From CAYWXV01 sp964462535 (GTDB taxonomy: Bacteria > Bacteroidota > Ignavibacteria > OLB7): a stretch of 64,000 nt of DNA. The first letter of the stretch is position 1. Each line of letters begins with the position of its first letter. The stretch is taken from contig CAYWXV010000008.1 in NCBI GenBank assembly GCA_964462535.1, forward strand, positions 30,845 to 94,844, read 5' to 3'. The notes under the pieces are model-generated. The model made no database searches. It saw only the letters and a program-made list of their open reading frames with translations, and was not told the DNA's origin. Made by a program: the position numbers and the translations under genes. This document shows positions 24,587-33,178 of the stretch, piece by piece.

Positions 24587-25093
24587 CTACTTCGAGCAGG
24601 TTACACTGATGAGCGATCCGCCCCCCGTTGGATTCGGCGCAATCGCAACCGCAAGATTCCACCCATCCTTTGCAGCGCTGATCGTGGCCCCGGCACCAGC
24701 GGCATTGACGTCGGCGGCGACGGTCCACCCTGCTCCCGGCACTTCCTTCGAATAGAAAGCGTGAATCGCATCCACGGCATCGGCTGACGTGTACGATACG
24801 AGCGTCTGATTCCCAACCTTCGCCTCCTGATCCTTTTTCGCCCCGGGATACACTGGAACGTCTGCCGGCAGTGAGGAGGATGCATCACCCCCGCCACTCG
24901 ACGTTGCGGCCTCGGACCCGGCGTCCTTCTTCTCGTCACCCGTTGACGTCGTCGCTTCGTTCGTCGCGGCGCCTCCTTCCTTCGCATCGGAAGCCCCCTT
25001 CTTGTCGCCACACCCATACGTTAGGGTCAAGAGCAGACCTGCCAGCACGACCCCCATGAGCGTGCGCAACCGTCCGGTCGTAATTCCACTCAT
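24587..25093 (-). CDS. Lipoprotein, Ala/Gly/Ser-rich
   Basis: 168 residues from ATG 25093, fixed by AAGGAG eleven bases upstream. The signal ends in the lipobox LTYGC. A low-complexity region follows (about 35-75: Lys, Glu, Ala, Thr, Gly), then the globular end DVPVYPGAKKDQEAKVGNQTLVSYTSADAVDAIHAFYSKEVPGAGW...GATISAAKDGWNLAVAI. The pattern PVYPGA...SY.T.D....V..FY...L...GW is known from a family of small envelope lipoproteins of unknown function found in several phyla. The single Cys near the C-terminus (VTCSK) is notable. Confidence 0.85.
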   Translation of the reverse strand: MSGITTGRLRTLMGVVLAGLLLTLTYGCGDKKGASDAKEGGAATNEATTSTGDEKKDAGSEAATSSGGGDASSSLPADVPVYPGAKKDQEAKVGNQTLVSYTSADAVDAIHAFYSKEVPGAGWTVAADVNAAGAGATISAAKDGWNLAVAIAPNPTGGGSLISVTCSK

Positions 25094-25430
25094 GTGCCTT
25101 TTCTCCTTGTGGTTGATACGGTTGTGAGTATAGATATCCATGCGGGGGGAAGAGTCGTTCAATATCGTTTATCGTTGCGAGGGGGCATTGTCAAGCGAGC
25201 ACCGGTATTGTTCACAATGTTTCGTTGTGCTCCCCCCGACTGGCCGGTATTAGCTGTCTTGGGGTTCGACTCGATCACCCATCTATCGGAGTGATTCGAG
25301 CTTCTGTCGCTCCCTCGCGCGCAGCCGGCCGACAGGAACGCGACCCCGTCTGTTCGGGCAAGGTTTGCGACTGGGATCGAGTAAGGCGATCAGCACCCGC
25401 TGACACGCGCTTTGCTCCATCCGAATGATA
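25094..25430. other. Spacer
   Basis: 337 bp between the lipoprotein start and the GNAT stop on the same strand. It must carry the lipoprotein promoter. No gene, repeat copy or hairpin terminator recognised. Confidence 0.4.
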
Positions 25431-25925
25431 TCAGGCGCCTGTCAATTCCTTGCACATATAGAATCGCTGATGGCCGGGCGGATAATCGTTCAGCGTTCCG
25501 AATACGACGTATCCCAGCTTCTCATAGAATGGACGTGCCTGGTAGCTGAACGTGTCCAGGTAGACGGCGCGACATTCACGTCTCCGAGCTATCGCCTCCA
25601 TCTTCAGAACGATACTCGTCCCGATTCCCTGTTCGCGTGCGGCTTCATCGACCCAGACGACGGAGATATGGAGCCAACCGCGTCCGGACTCGCCAAGGCC
25701 GGCACCAATGACGACACCATTGTCTCCGCGCACGAGGACCGTGACGTCCTGGTACTCCTCCCACTCGACCCTGGACTCCGTGTAACGTCGCATCCCTCTC
25801 CTGACCGTCTCGAGATCGTCAGGTGAACGATGCTCTTCTTCGGTAATCGTTATCACAAGGGGAGCGAAAGTAGCGATTGCCAGCGAGAGGATGAAGGAAC
25901 CAGACCGAAGTACCGCTGGTATCAC
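25431..25925 (-). CDS. GNAT family N-acetyltransferase
   Basis: 164 residues from GTG 25925, whose GTGA overlaps the stop of the GNAT-HAD gene. The first 22 residues are hydrophobic and outside the domain, so GTG 25856 (VITITEEEH) is an alternative start. The acetyl-CoA motif VDEAAREQGIGTSIVLKMEAIARRREC and the C-terminal YQARPFYEKLGYVVFGTLNDYPPGHQRFYMCKEL are as in the YjhQ/RimI-like GNATs that act on small amines. Two GNAT domains therefore lie next to each other in the operon, one alone and one fused to a phosphatase. Confidence 0.88.
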   Translation of the reverse strand: MIPAVLRSGSFILSLAIATFAPLVITITEEEHRSPDDLETVRRGMRRYTESRVEWEEYQDVTVLVRGDNGVVIGAGLGESGRGWLHISVVWVDEAAREQGIGTSIVLKMEAIARRRECRAVYLDTFSYQARPFYEKLGYVVFGTLNDYPPGHQRFYMCKELTGA

Positions 25926-27103
25926 GTGTCGGGGGGGATCGGAGGGCGGTCCAGGAAATCAATCACCGCACGCAGTCGCTCTATGCCCACGGTCACACCA
26001 TCATCGGGCTGCGAATCGGAGAGTAGAAGGGCTCGCATGCCCGCATTCCATGCCCCCTTCTGGTCCCACCTGGGGTCGTCGCCAACGAACAACGCGTGTG
26101 CTGCATCCACCGAAAGCTCGTTTAGTGTCTTCAGGAATGGCGCGGGATGTGGCTTCCGCCATCCGACGTCAACACAAAACGTGACTGCGTGCAGCCGACG
26201 CGAAAGATCGTGTCGCTCCAGTTCATCGCGCCATGGACTGGCAGAGCTTGCCCACGGTGTGTTTGATACGAGGGCTGTCTGAACACCGCGCGATCGGAGC
26301 TCGTCTAGCACGGCATGTGCTTCATCGACAAGCCGCGCGCGTGCGAAGATCGGGGCAAGGAACGCACGGTGGCATTTGGCCACCACATCGTCGCTGGACA
26401 TGTCTGCCGCTGGAAAGATGGCTCGCAGTCGCTCCTCAAGTGGACGCACCTCGAACGTACCCGACTCCCGATTCAGTTCCATTCCCCGACGGAGCAGATC
26501 CCCCTCGTCCTCCACATGCATACCGAGCGTATCGGCAACCGCACGAAGTGACCGCAGCAGAATTGGCGGAAACTCTGGACCGTGGTAATAATTGACGAGC
26601 GTGTTCCCAAGATCGAAAACGACCGCGCGAACCTCCGCGCGTAGATCCAGCTCCATGTACCGTACGCCCTGCAACGGGTTCTCGTAGTACGGTCCGGTCT
26701 CCACGAAACCGAGGGCTGAATAGATGCCCCGAGCAGCAACCATCTCCTCCAGCGTGTCGAGTACCATTCGGCGGTAGCCCAAACGGCGGGCAATGCCCAC
26801 CGACGCGGCTGCAAGCAATCTTCCTATGCCCAGTCCCCGGGCCGCGGGGCGGACAAAGAGACGCTTCATCTCGCTCGTCTTCCCATGGAAACGGCGCACC
26901 GCAACGCACCCCGCGATCTCGTCGTCCCGACGCGCGAGCACGAGTGCCCCATCCGGAGGAGCATACATGCGCGGGAGGGCATCAAGTTCTTCGGTGAAGC
27001 CCTGAAAGCAGAGATCCACGCCCAGCCAACCAGCATACTCCAGGAAGAGCTCCCGCGCTTGCGCGAACTCGGATGGGGTCGATATCTCTGAGAGATCGAT
27101 CAT
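25922..27103 (-). CDS. GNAT-HAD fusion protein
   Basis: 393 residues. Residues 1-153 are a GNAT domain: RLFVRPAARGLGIGRLLAAASVGIARRLGY is the acetyl-CoA loop and LEEMVAARGIYSALGFVET the terminal motif. From about 158 a HAD-family phosphatase domain begins: VVFDLGNTL (motif I, with the nucleophile Asp but Gly-Asn instead of Asp-x-Thr), LVSNTPW (motif II), GWRKPHPAPF (motif III Lys) and FVGDDPRWDQKGA (motif IV). Motif I reads D-L-G-N-T, as in haloacid-dehalogenase-like hydrolases of subfamily IA, so hydrolysis is plausible. A single chain could acetylate and dephosphorylate related metabolites. The fusion point has no stop or frameshift. Confidence 0.88.
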   Translation of the reverse strand: MIDLSEISTPSEFAQARELFLEYAGWLGVDLCFQGFTEELDALPRMYAPPDGALVLARRDDEIAGCVAVRRFHGKTSEMKRLFVRPAARGLGIGRLLAAASVGIARRLGYRRMVLDTLEEMVAARGIYSALGFVETGPYYENPLQGVRYMELDLRAEVRAVVFDLGNTLVNYYHGPEFPPILLRSLRAVADTLGMHVEDEGDLLRRGMELNRESGTFEVRPLEERLRAIFPAADMSSDDVVAKCHRAFLAPIFARARLVDEAHAVLDELRSRGVQTALVSNTPWASSASPWRDELERHDLSRRLHAVTFCVDVGWRKPHPAPFLKTLNELSVDAAHALFVGDDPRWDQKGAWNAGMRALLLSDSQPDDGVTVGIERLRAVIDFLDRPPIPPDT

Positions 27104-27518
27104 GCAGCTATCCGGTCAACGTCATGCACGTCACACATGTGGATTGGGCCTCGCAATTCGATGCCTCGATTTGAGAGGGCGTGTTGTGCGCAACACACGC
27201 TACATTGGTCCAACGCGCTCCCCTTCGAGTCCGCAACGTGGTGCGCTGTGGGAACTGGTGAGCCGGAGAAGGATTCTCGCGTGCCCGCGTGCAGGCCCGC
27301 GTCCCGCACGCCTTGGGGCTACGCACAGCGGATCGCACGCGATGCCGTTCCTCTGTCGGGACGCGGGCGACACGCAAGGGCAACAGATGGCCAATAGGGA
27401 GTCGATCCGTCCCCCAGATTAGACTGCCCCCTCTGACTCGAGCACCTGATACGACCGAACGTCCAATCCACATCGCGCGACCCTCCCTCCTCGATCGCAC
27501 TTTGCTATCTTCCTCCCC
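27104..27518. other. Divergent intergenic region between GNAT-HAD and mutL
   Basis: 415 bp. Contains the palindrome GTGTTG-TGCG-CAACAC (27181-27196), 78 bp upstream of the GNAT-HAD gene, and the putative mutL promoter at its right end. No gene recognised; the longer frames here overlap each other and show no domain. Confidence 0.45.
27506..27513 (+). promoter_or_regulatory. Putative promoter element TATCTTCC immediately before mutL
   Basis: TATCTTCC ends 5 nt before the ATG at 27519. If it is the -10/-7 box the transcript would start at or within a few bases of the start codon, so the mRNA would be leaderless. There is no Shine-Dalgarno sequence. Confidence 0.4.
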
Positions 27519-29423
27519 ATGTCCCGCATACATCAGCTACCCGAATCGCTCGCAAACAAGATCGCGGCTGGAGAGGTCGTTCAACGACCGGAATCCGTCG
27601 TGAAGGAGCTCGTCGAGAACGCACTCGATGCCGGAGCGACGGAGATTGCCGTCGTCGTCCGGAACGCGGGGAAGGCCCTCATCCTGATCGTCGACAACGG
27701 CTCCGGCATGGATGAGGAAGATGCGCAGGCTGCTTTCCAACGGCATGCGACGAGCAAGATATCGACGGCTGAAGATCTGGACCGGATAATGACGCTCGGC
27801 TTCCGAGGCGAGGCCCTCGCCGCGATAGCCGCCGTCTCTCAGGTCGAGCTGCGGACGCGCACCCAGGAGCAGGAACTTGGAACGCTCGTGCGGGCGGAGA
27901 ACGGTCATATCACCGAAGTGACGAAGACGGCCGCCGACCGAGGGACATCCATTGCAGTTCGAAATCTCTTCTTCTCGGTTCCCGCGCGTCGCAAGTTCCT
28001 GAAATCAAACGCCACGGAACTGAAGCACATCGTCGAGGTCATGCAGCGATTTGCTTTGTGCCGACCAGACGTGACGTTCACCTTCAGTGACGACGATACG
28101 CTTGTCATCAACGTTCGGGCGGAGACGATGGAAGAGCGCGTTGGGTCGCTCTACGGTTCTGACATGCGAAACGCTCTCCTCCCGATGGAGATTGAAGGGG
28201 ATGGGATCAAGGTGCGTGGGTACGTAGGCAGACCGAATTTCGCGCGGCGGTCGAAGAGCGACCAGTACATGTTCTTGAACGGGAGAATCATCAGCAGCAA
28301 GCTGCTCTCGCACGCCGTCTACACCGGCTATGAACATTTGATGGATGCGCAGAGCTATCCCCCATACGTTCTGTTTCTCGACATCGACCCCGAACGCGTG
28401 GATGTCAATGTCCATCCGACCAAGTCGGAAGTGAAGTTTGACGACGAGGGGGCCATCTACGCCCTTCTCCAGGAGGGGACACGAAAGGCATTGCAGACGC
28501 ACAACCTGACACCGGCGATGACATTCCCGGAGCGGGAGACTGCCGACAGTGTAATAGCCGCCCTTCGATTTGCCCTCCCCGATTACGATCGGGCCGAGAA
28601 GATCCCCACGAGTCCCCCTCTTCCGACTTCGAAGGCATCGGGGGGAGGGGCGGAGGAGCGCCGTCCGCCGATCGATAGCAGAGCCGACAGGGGAACGGGT
28701 ATTAGCGATGACCTATTGCGGGAGCTCTTCGGAAACCCGAAGGCCGATGTCATCGCAGGGGAGGCGCCGCTGACCACAGCGACGCCGGATACGCGGGAGG
28801 ATTTCTCATTCAGACAGGAGGTGCGGCCGATACCCGACGAAGGAACCGGCGAGCAATCGGAGGTCTGGCAGATACACAACAAGTACATCATCTCGCAAAT
28901 CCGCTCGGGGATCATGATCGTCGATCAACACGTCGCTCACGAACGGATTTTGTACGAGCGGGCAGTGGACGCGATGAAGCGACATCTGCCGATGTCACAA
29001 CAGCTCCTCTTTCGACTTGAACTACGGATATCGCCGGCAGAGTACGCCCTTGTGCGCGAGATCCGCGAGAAGCTGGGCGCGCTTGGCTTCGACATCTCGC
29101 TGGAACCTGGGAACAGACTCGCAATCAACGGTGTGCCCATCGATGTCCGCGCGGGACAGGAAGGGGCAATCCTCCGCGAGTTGTTGGATCAGTACCAGGA
29201 GTATCAAACCCTTGGGCTTACAGACCAACTGGACCTGGTCGCCGCGTCGTTTGCCTGTCGGGCGTCAATAAAGGCCGGGGACAAACTCTCCGCGCCGGAG
29301 ATGCTGAATCTCATTGAGCAGCTCTTCTCGACGTCGATGCCCTACGTCTGTCCCCACGGCCGCCCGATCGTGATTCGGATCGACCTAACGGAACTTGACC
29401 GTCGATTCGGACGGACGTCGTAG
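27519..29423 (+). CDS. mutL: DNA mismatch repair protein MutL
   Basis: 634 residues, usual length. The N-terminal GHKL ATPase has KELVENALDAGA (motif I, catalytic Glu), DNGSGM (motif II) and FRGEALAAI (motif III). A Pro/Ser-rich linker (about 350-430) separates it from the C-terminal dimerisation domain. That domain carries VDQHVAHERILYE at about 466-478, which fits the endonuclease motif DQHA-x2-E-x4-E, and PYVCPHGRP near the end, matching the CPHGRP motif. So this is the nicking type of MutL, as expected outside gamma-proteobacteria. MutS is not in the window. The gene is monocistronic. Confidence 0.97.
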   Translation: MSRIHQLPESLANKIAAGEVVQRPESVVKELVENALDAGATEIAVVVRNAGKALILIVDNGSGMDEEDAQAAFQRHATSKISTAEDLDRIMTLGFRGEALAAIAAVSQVELRTRTQEQELGTLVRAENGHITEVTKTAADRGTSIAVRNLFFSVPARRKFLKSNATELKHIVEVMQRFALCRPDVTFTFSDDDTLVINVRAETMEERVGSLYGSDMRNALLPMEIEGDGIKVRGYVGRPNFARRSKSDQYMFLNGRIISSKLLSHAVYTGYEHLMDAQSYPPYVLFLDIDPERVDVNVHPTKSEVKFDDEGAIYALLQEGTRKALQTHNLTPAMTFPERETADSVIAALRFALPDYDRAEKIPTSPPLPTSKASGGGAEERRPPIDSRADRGTGISDDLLRELFGNPKADVIAGEAPLTTATPDTREDFSFRQEVRPIPDEGTGEQSEVWQIHNKYIISQIRSGIMIVDQHVAHERILYERAVDAMKRHLPMSQQLLFRLELRISPAEYALVREIREKLGALGFDISLEPGNRLAINGVPIDVRAGQEGAILRELLDQYQEYQTLGLTDQLDLVAASFACRASIKAGDKLSAPEMLNLIEQLFSTSMPYVCPHGRPIVIRIDLTELDRRFGRTS

Positions 29424-29597
29424 GTACGAAGCGCACCAACCCACGCGCTATCGGAGCAGCCGGTCCCCGATACTCCGCCCGGTCCCCCCGGCCCCTGGCC
29501 CTCTCCCCACCGGCCCACGGTGTCACTTCTGATCGAGGGGGGAGCATGTATCTGCTTCCTCCGTCTCCTTTCATCCCTCATCCCGCATCCCCCCTTC

Positions 29598-30611
29598 CTA
29601 GCTCTTGTGATAGATCTCGCGGATCACCTGTTCCAGCGGGGCTTCAGCGATTGTGAGATCCTCTATTGCTACGCGATCGGTGAGGAACGTGATTGCATCG
29701 CGCGTCGCGCCGGGGCGATCCGACTCGATATCAAGCACGATCTGAAATTCGTCCGACGCAATGACGCTCCAGGGAGCGTCAGCAGGAAGCTCCTTTCCGA
29801 TGTCGATTGTAAGTGGCTCGGCCAGACGGGCCTCCAGTCGTCGCGTGCGGAGGAACCGTCGCCGGAGTTCGTTGACGGAGCCGTCGAAGATCGCGTCTCC
29901 TTCGGCAATCACCACCACCCGTTCAGCTAGCGTCTCGACATCCCCTGCGTCGTGCGAGGTAATGAAGATTGTGGTCCCTTCGCGCTCGTTGGCTCCGCGA
30001 ATGTGCTCGCGCAGCATTCCTTTCGCGACGACATCGAGGCCGATGGTCGGTTCGTCAAGAAGCAGCAACTGCGGTCGATGGAGAAGACTTGCGACCACTT
30101 CGCACCGCATCCGTTCCCCCAACGACAGCTTCCGAACGGGTGTATTCAGATAGGGTGAAATCGCGAACGAAGCGACAAGCTCTTCGAGACGTCTCTCGTA
30201 GACGTCGTTATCCAGCTCGTAGATTTTTGAGAGGAGATAGAACGTCTCCATGGGGGGGAGGTGGAACCACAACTGCGATTTCTGACCAAACACGGACCCG
30301 AGATGGAACGCAAGCTCCCTCCGCTGTCGCCAGGGATTGAACCCGAGTACGCGGGCGTCCCCCGAGGTGGGATGGAGGATGCCGGTCAGCATCTTTATCG
30401 TGGTCGACTTTCCAGAACCATTGGGGCCGATGAATGCCACGCGCTGTCCAGCGGGGACGTCGAGGTCAAGACTCTTGACGGCGACGGTTGTCTGGCGCGG
30501 GGCGCGTCCGATCATGGAACCAATCAAGCCTCCAAGACCCGGCTTCCGGGCAACCCGCCGAAATTCCTTGCGCAAACCGCGTGTCCAGATCGCCTGTTCG
30601 TCCTTATGCAT
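29598..30611 (-). CDS. ABC transporter ATP-binding protein (ABC-2 type)
   Basis: 337 residues. Walker A GPNGSGKST at 62-70, Q-loop near 111, signature LSLGERM at 163-169, Walker B LLLLDEP at 183-189 and the H-loop in ITSHDAGD near 217 are all intact. The long insertion before Walker A (residues 10-40) and the C-terminal regulatory domain place it with the ATPases of ABC-2 exporters such as the viologen/daunorubicin and LPS types. Such transporters need two ABC-2 permeases, but neither neighbour is one, so this is an orphan ATPase whose permease lies elsewhere. Confidence 0.93.
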   Translation of the reverse strand: MHKDEQAIWTRGLRKEFRRVARKPGLGGLIGSMIGRAPRQTTVAVKSLDLDVPAGQRVAFIGPNGSGKSTTIKMLTGILHPTSGDARVLGFNPWRQRRELAFHLGSVFGQKSQLWFHLPPMETFYLLSKIYELDNDVYERRLEELVASFAISPYLNTPVRKLSLGERMRCEVVASLLHRPQLLLLDEPTIGLDVVAKGMLREHIRGANEREGTTIFITSHDAGDVETLAERVVVIAEGDAIFDGSVNELRRRFLRTRRLEARLAEPLTIDIGKELPADAPWSVIASDEFQIVLDIESDRPGATRDAITFLTDRVAIEDLTIAEAPLEQVIREIYHKS

Positions 30612-30615
30612 GGGG

Positions 30616-30623
30616 GGAAGTAA
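30616..30623 (-). promoter_or_regulatory. Putative promoter element TTACTTCC before the ABC gene
   Basis: TTACTTCC ends 4 nt before the ATG (30611) on the minus strand, with CCCC between, like the mutL and argS start regions. This suggests a very short or absent leader. Confidence 0.3.
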
Positions 30624-30627
30624 GAGG

Positions 30628-30659
30628 TTGAGGTTTTTTCTGATGGATCGGTATCTTTT
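30628..30659 (+). promoter_or_regulatory. Candidate promoter of the nucleotidyltransferase/radical SAM unit
   Basis: TATCTTTT (30652-30659) matches TAnnTTTG in seven of eight positions, with TTG at 30628-30630, 21 bp upstream. It would give a leader of about 85 nt before ATG 30751. Confidence 0.4.
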
Positions 30660-30750
30660 GCCGGGTTTGCGGGTTCAATCCAGTCCATGCGTCAATGACA
30701 AGGTGACATCGTCGAGCGGAACAACGTACCGGTCGACGTGAGGAGATTTC

Positions 30751-31677
30751 ATGCTCGCGAGCCCACGTATATGCCAACTTTTTGCCCCGATAGCCAGCGT
30801 TCTGGCCTATTACGACATCTTCCGATATCCGCTGACCGCAGGCGAGATAAGCCTGTTCCTGCCTGTCTCGGGCGTTTCCGAGACCGAGGTTCAGATTGAA
30901 CTGGACGAGTTAGTCGACCAGGGGAGGCTGGGGTGCGACAGGGGATTCTACTTCTTGCCGGAGGCCGGCCCGCAAGTGGTCGATCGCCGAATCGAGATGG
31001 AGGCGCGCGGACGCCGGATGTGGAGAATAGCTCGATTCGTTGCTTCGCTGATGCGTCATGTCCCGTATGTGCAGGGGGTATTCATCTCGGGCCAGCTTTG
31101 CCGCTACCTGGCCGATCGCGACAGCGATATCGACTACTTCCTCGTCGTCTCCCCGCAGCGCCTGTGGATCGTTCGAACGCTCTTCGTCGCTATCCGACGT
31201 ATTCTCCTCTTCAATAGCCGGAAGTACTTCTGCACGAACTACTACGTGACGACCGACAACCTGGAGGTCCGCGAACGAAGTCGCTACGTGGCGAACGAAA
31301 TCGCATCGGTCAAGCCCATGTACGGTCGCTCGCTCCACGAACAGTTCCTTACCGCAAACGAGTGGATCAAAGAGTACTATCCAAATTTCGATCGTGAGCG
31401 TATCGAATACCGTCGCGGCACGAAGGAGGGGAAGGGACTTCGGCAAACATTCGAGCGTATTCTCCCCAAACGCCTGGCACTCCGCCTGGACCTGAAATTG
31501 ATGGAGTCGACGCGAAAATACTGGCGGAAGAAGTACCCGGGACACGACGATCGGTTCTACGACGTCTCGCTTCGCAGTCGAAGGAATGAATCCCGTGCTC
31601 ATCCACAGGATAGGGCACACGAGATCGCGGCGCTCTACAGCGACCGGCTGCGGTCACTTGGAATCGACGATGGCTGA
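30751..31677 (+). CDS. Nucleotidyltransferase-fold protein partnered with radical SAM enzyme
   Basis: 308 residues. An N-terminal winged-helix-like part (about 15-65: SVLAYYDIFRYPLTAGEI...ELVDQGRL.CDRGFYFL) precedes FISGQLCRYLADRDSDIDYFLVV (about 108-130), which has the G-S/G-x...D-x-D pattern of the nucleotidyltransferase superfamily (here GQ, then DSDIDYF with the two metal-binding aspartates). The C-terminal 130 residues are basic and helical. Family members in Bacteroidota are annotated as hypothetical or nucleotidyltransferase-like. Its stop overlaps the radical SAM start by 8 bp (ATGGCTGA), so both are made together. Confidence 0.8.
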   Translation: MLASPRICQLFAPIASVLAYYDIFRYPLTAGEISLFLPVSGVSETEVQIELDELVDQGRLGCDRGFYFLPEAGPQVVDRRIEMEARGRRMWRIARFVASLMRHVPYVQGVFISGQLCRYLADRDSDIDYFLVVSPQRLWIVRTLFVAIRRILLFNSRKYFCTNYYVTTDNLEVRERSRYVANEIASVKPMYGRSLHEQFLTANEWIKEYYPNFDRERIEYRRGTKEGKGLRQTFERILPKRLALRLDLKLMESTRKYWRKKYPGHDDRFYDVSLRSRRNESRAHPQDRAHEIAALYSDRLRSLGIDDG

Positions 31678-33178
31678 CATCCTCTTCACGCATAGCTACT
31701 TTCTCCGCTTCGATCCGAAGGAGTTCAAGGCAATGATGCCATATCCTCCTCTCGGGACGCTGTACGCAGCGGCGGTTGCCCGACAGGATGGGTACGACGT
31801 CGCCCTTTTCGATGCTATGCTCGCGGCTAGCGAGGATGAGATTATTCCGCATCTGGAACGTCACCACCCCCGATTCGTCGTGATCTACGACGACGACTTC
31901 AATTACCTGACGAAAATGTGTCTGACGCGCATGCGTGAGGCGGCCTGCCGAATGGCCTCGATCGCTCAGCGCTACGGCTCAACCGTCATCGTGCACGGTT
32001 CCGATGCAACGGACCACCTGGATAAGTACTTTCCGCATGGTGTCGATTATGTCCTGTGTGGCGAAGGGGAATTGACGCTTCGCGATCTGCTGCATGCGTT
32101 GAATGGAGACGGCACAATCGATCCCTCTACGATACCGGGCGTGGCAATGCGCAATGGTGAAGGGGTAGTTGTGCAGGGTCCCAGACGGGCTCCGTTGAGG
32201 GACCTGGATGAACTCCCTCTCCCGGCCCGCGATCTCATCGACGTCGATCGGTACCGCCAGATATGGCAACGGCACCACGGCTATTTCTCGCTGAACCTTG
32301 CAACCACGCGCGGATGTCCATACAGCTGCAACTGGTGCGCGAAGCCGCTGTACGGGCAGATCTACAACATGCATTCGCCGCAACGCACCGCTCAGGAGAT
32401 GAAGATCCTGAAGGAGGAGTTCGGAGCTGATCACGTCTGGATCTGCGATGACATTTTCGGGTTGAGAACGGAGTGGGTTCGCGAGTTCGCGGACGAAGTC
32501 GCGAACGTCAACGGTGTCGTTCCGTTCAAGTGCCTTTCGCGCGCCGATCTGATCAATCGTGAAGGGATGGCCCGCTCCCTCCTGAAGGCCGGATGCACAT
32601 CAGTATGGATCGGCGCCGAGTCGGGCTCGCAGAAGATTCTTGACGCAATGGACAAGGGGATCACGGTCGTTCAGATTCATCGCGCGACTGCAAAACTCCG
32701 CTCCCTCGGGATCCGGGTCGGTTTCTTCCTGCAGCTCGGATATCCCGGTGAGGAATCCCGCGAGATAGAGCAGACGATCGATATGGTTCGCAGAGCCGTG
32801 CCTGACGAGATTGGCATTTCCGTCTCCTATCCACTCCCCGGAACCAAGTTCCACGAGCGTGTCAAGATGGAGATGGGAAGCAAACGGAATTGGACGGAGA
32901 GTGCGGATCTCGCGATGCTCTTCCGTGGGACATATACGACGCAGTTCTATCGAATCGAGCAGAAACGTATTCACATGGATCACCGGCGGCACCAGGGGAA
33001 GAGGGCATTCAGGAGGTTGGTGGAGAACCCGTTCGGCGTTAACCGTGAGGGCTGGCGGAGGATCATTCTCCTCCCATACTATCATGTTCGCTATCGCCAG
33101 TTGACTTCTCGTTCGAAGCGTCTCCGTGCCCTTCGTCAGGAAGGGGGGGTTCCGGTTCCAGCAGTCCAGACTCCATGA
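31670..33178 (+). CDS. B12-binding radical SAM protein
   Basis: 502 residues from ATG 31670, which overlaps the upstream stop. Residues 1-160 form a cobalamin-binding Rossmann domain (YPPLGTLYAAAVARQDGYDVALFDAML, YCLCGEGELTLRDLL-like segment near 125). Residues about 205-400 are the radical SAM core with TTRGCPYSCNWCAKP, whose three cysteines (C-x3-C-x2-C, about 216-223) bind the [4Fe-4S] cluster. Then come VWICDDIFG, IGAESGSQKIL and GFFLQLGYPGEE. These are typical of class B methylases and related enzymes such as those of hopanoid or natural-product modification. The substrate is unknown. The 3' end overlaps the channel gene by 116 bp. Confidence 0.92.
   Translation: MADILFTHSYFLRFDPKEFKAMMPYPPLGTLYAAAVARQDGYDVALFDAMLAASEDEIIPHLERHHPRFVVIYDDDFNYLTKMCLTRMREAACRMASIAQRYGSTVIVHGSDATDHLDKYFPHGVDYVLCGEGELTLRDLLHALNGDGTIDPSTIPGVAMRNGEGVVVQGPRRAPLRDLDELPLPARDLIDVDRYRQIWQRHHGYFSLNLATTRGCPYSCNWCAKPLYGQIYNMHSPQRTAQEMKILKEEFGADHVWICDDIFGLRTEWVREFADEVANVNGVVPFKCLSRADLINREGMARSLLKAGCTSVWIGAESGSQKILDAMDKGITVVQIHRATAKLRSLGIRVGFFLQLGYPGEESREIEQTIDMVRRAVPDEIGISVSYPLPGTKFHERVKMEMGSKRNWTESADLAMLFRGTYTTQFYRIEQKRIHMDHRRHQGKRAFRRLVENPFGVNREGWRRIILLPYYHVRYRQLTSRSKRLRALRQEGGVPVPAVQTP

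Noticed and set aside
29598..30611. Complete ABC exporter
   Set aside because: No permease gene on either side; only the ATPase is encoded.
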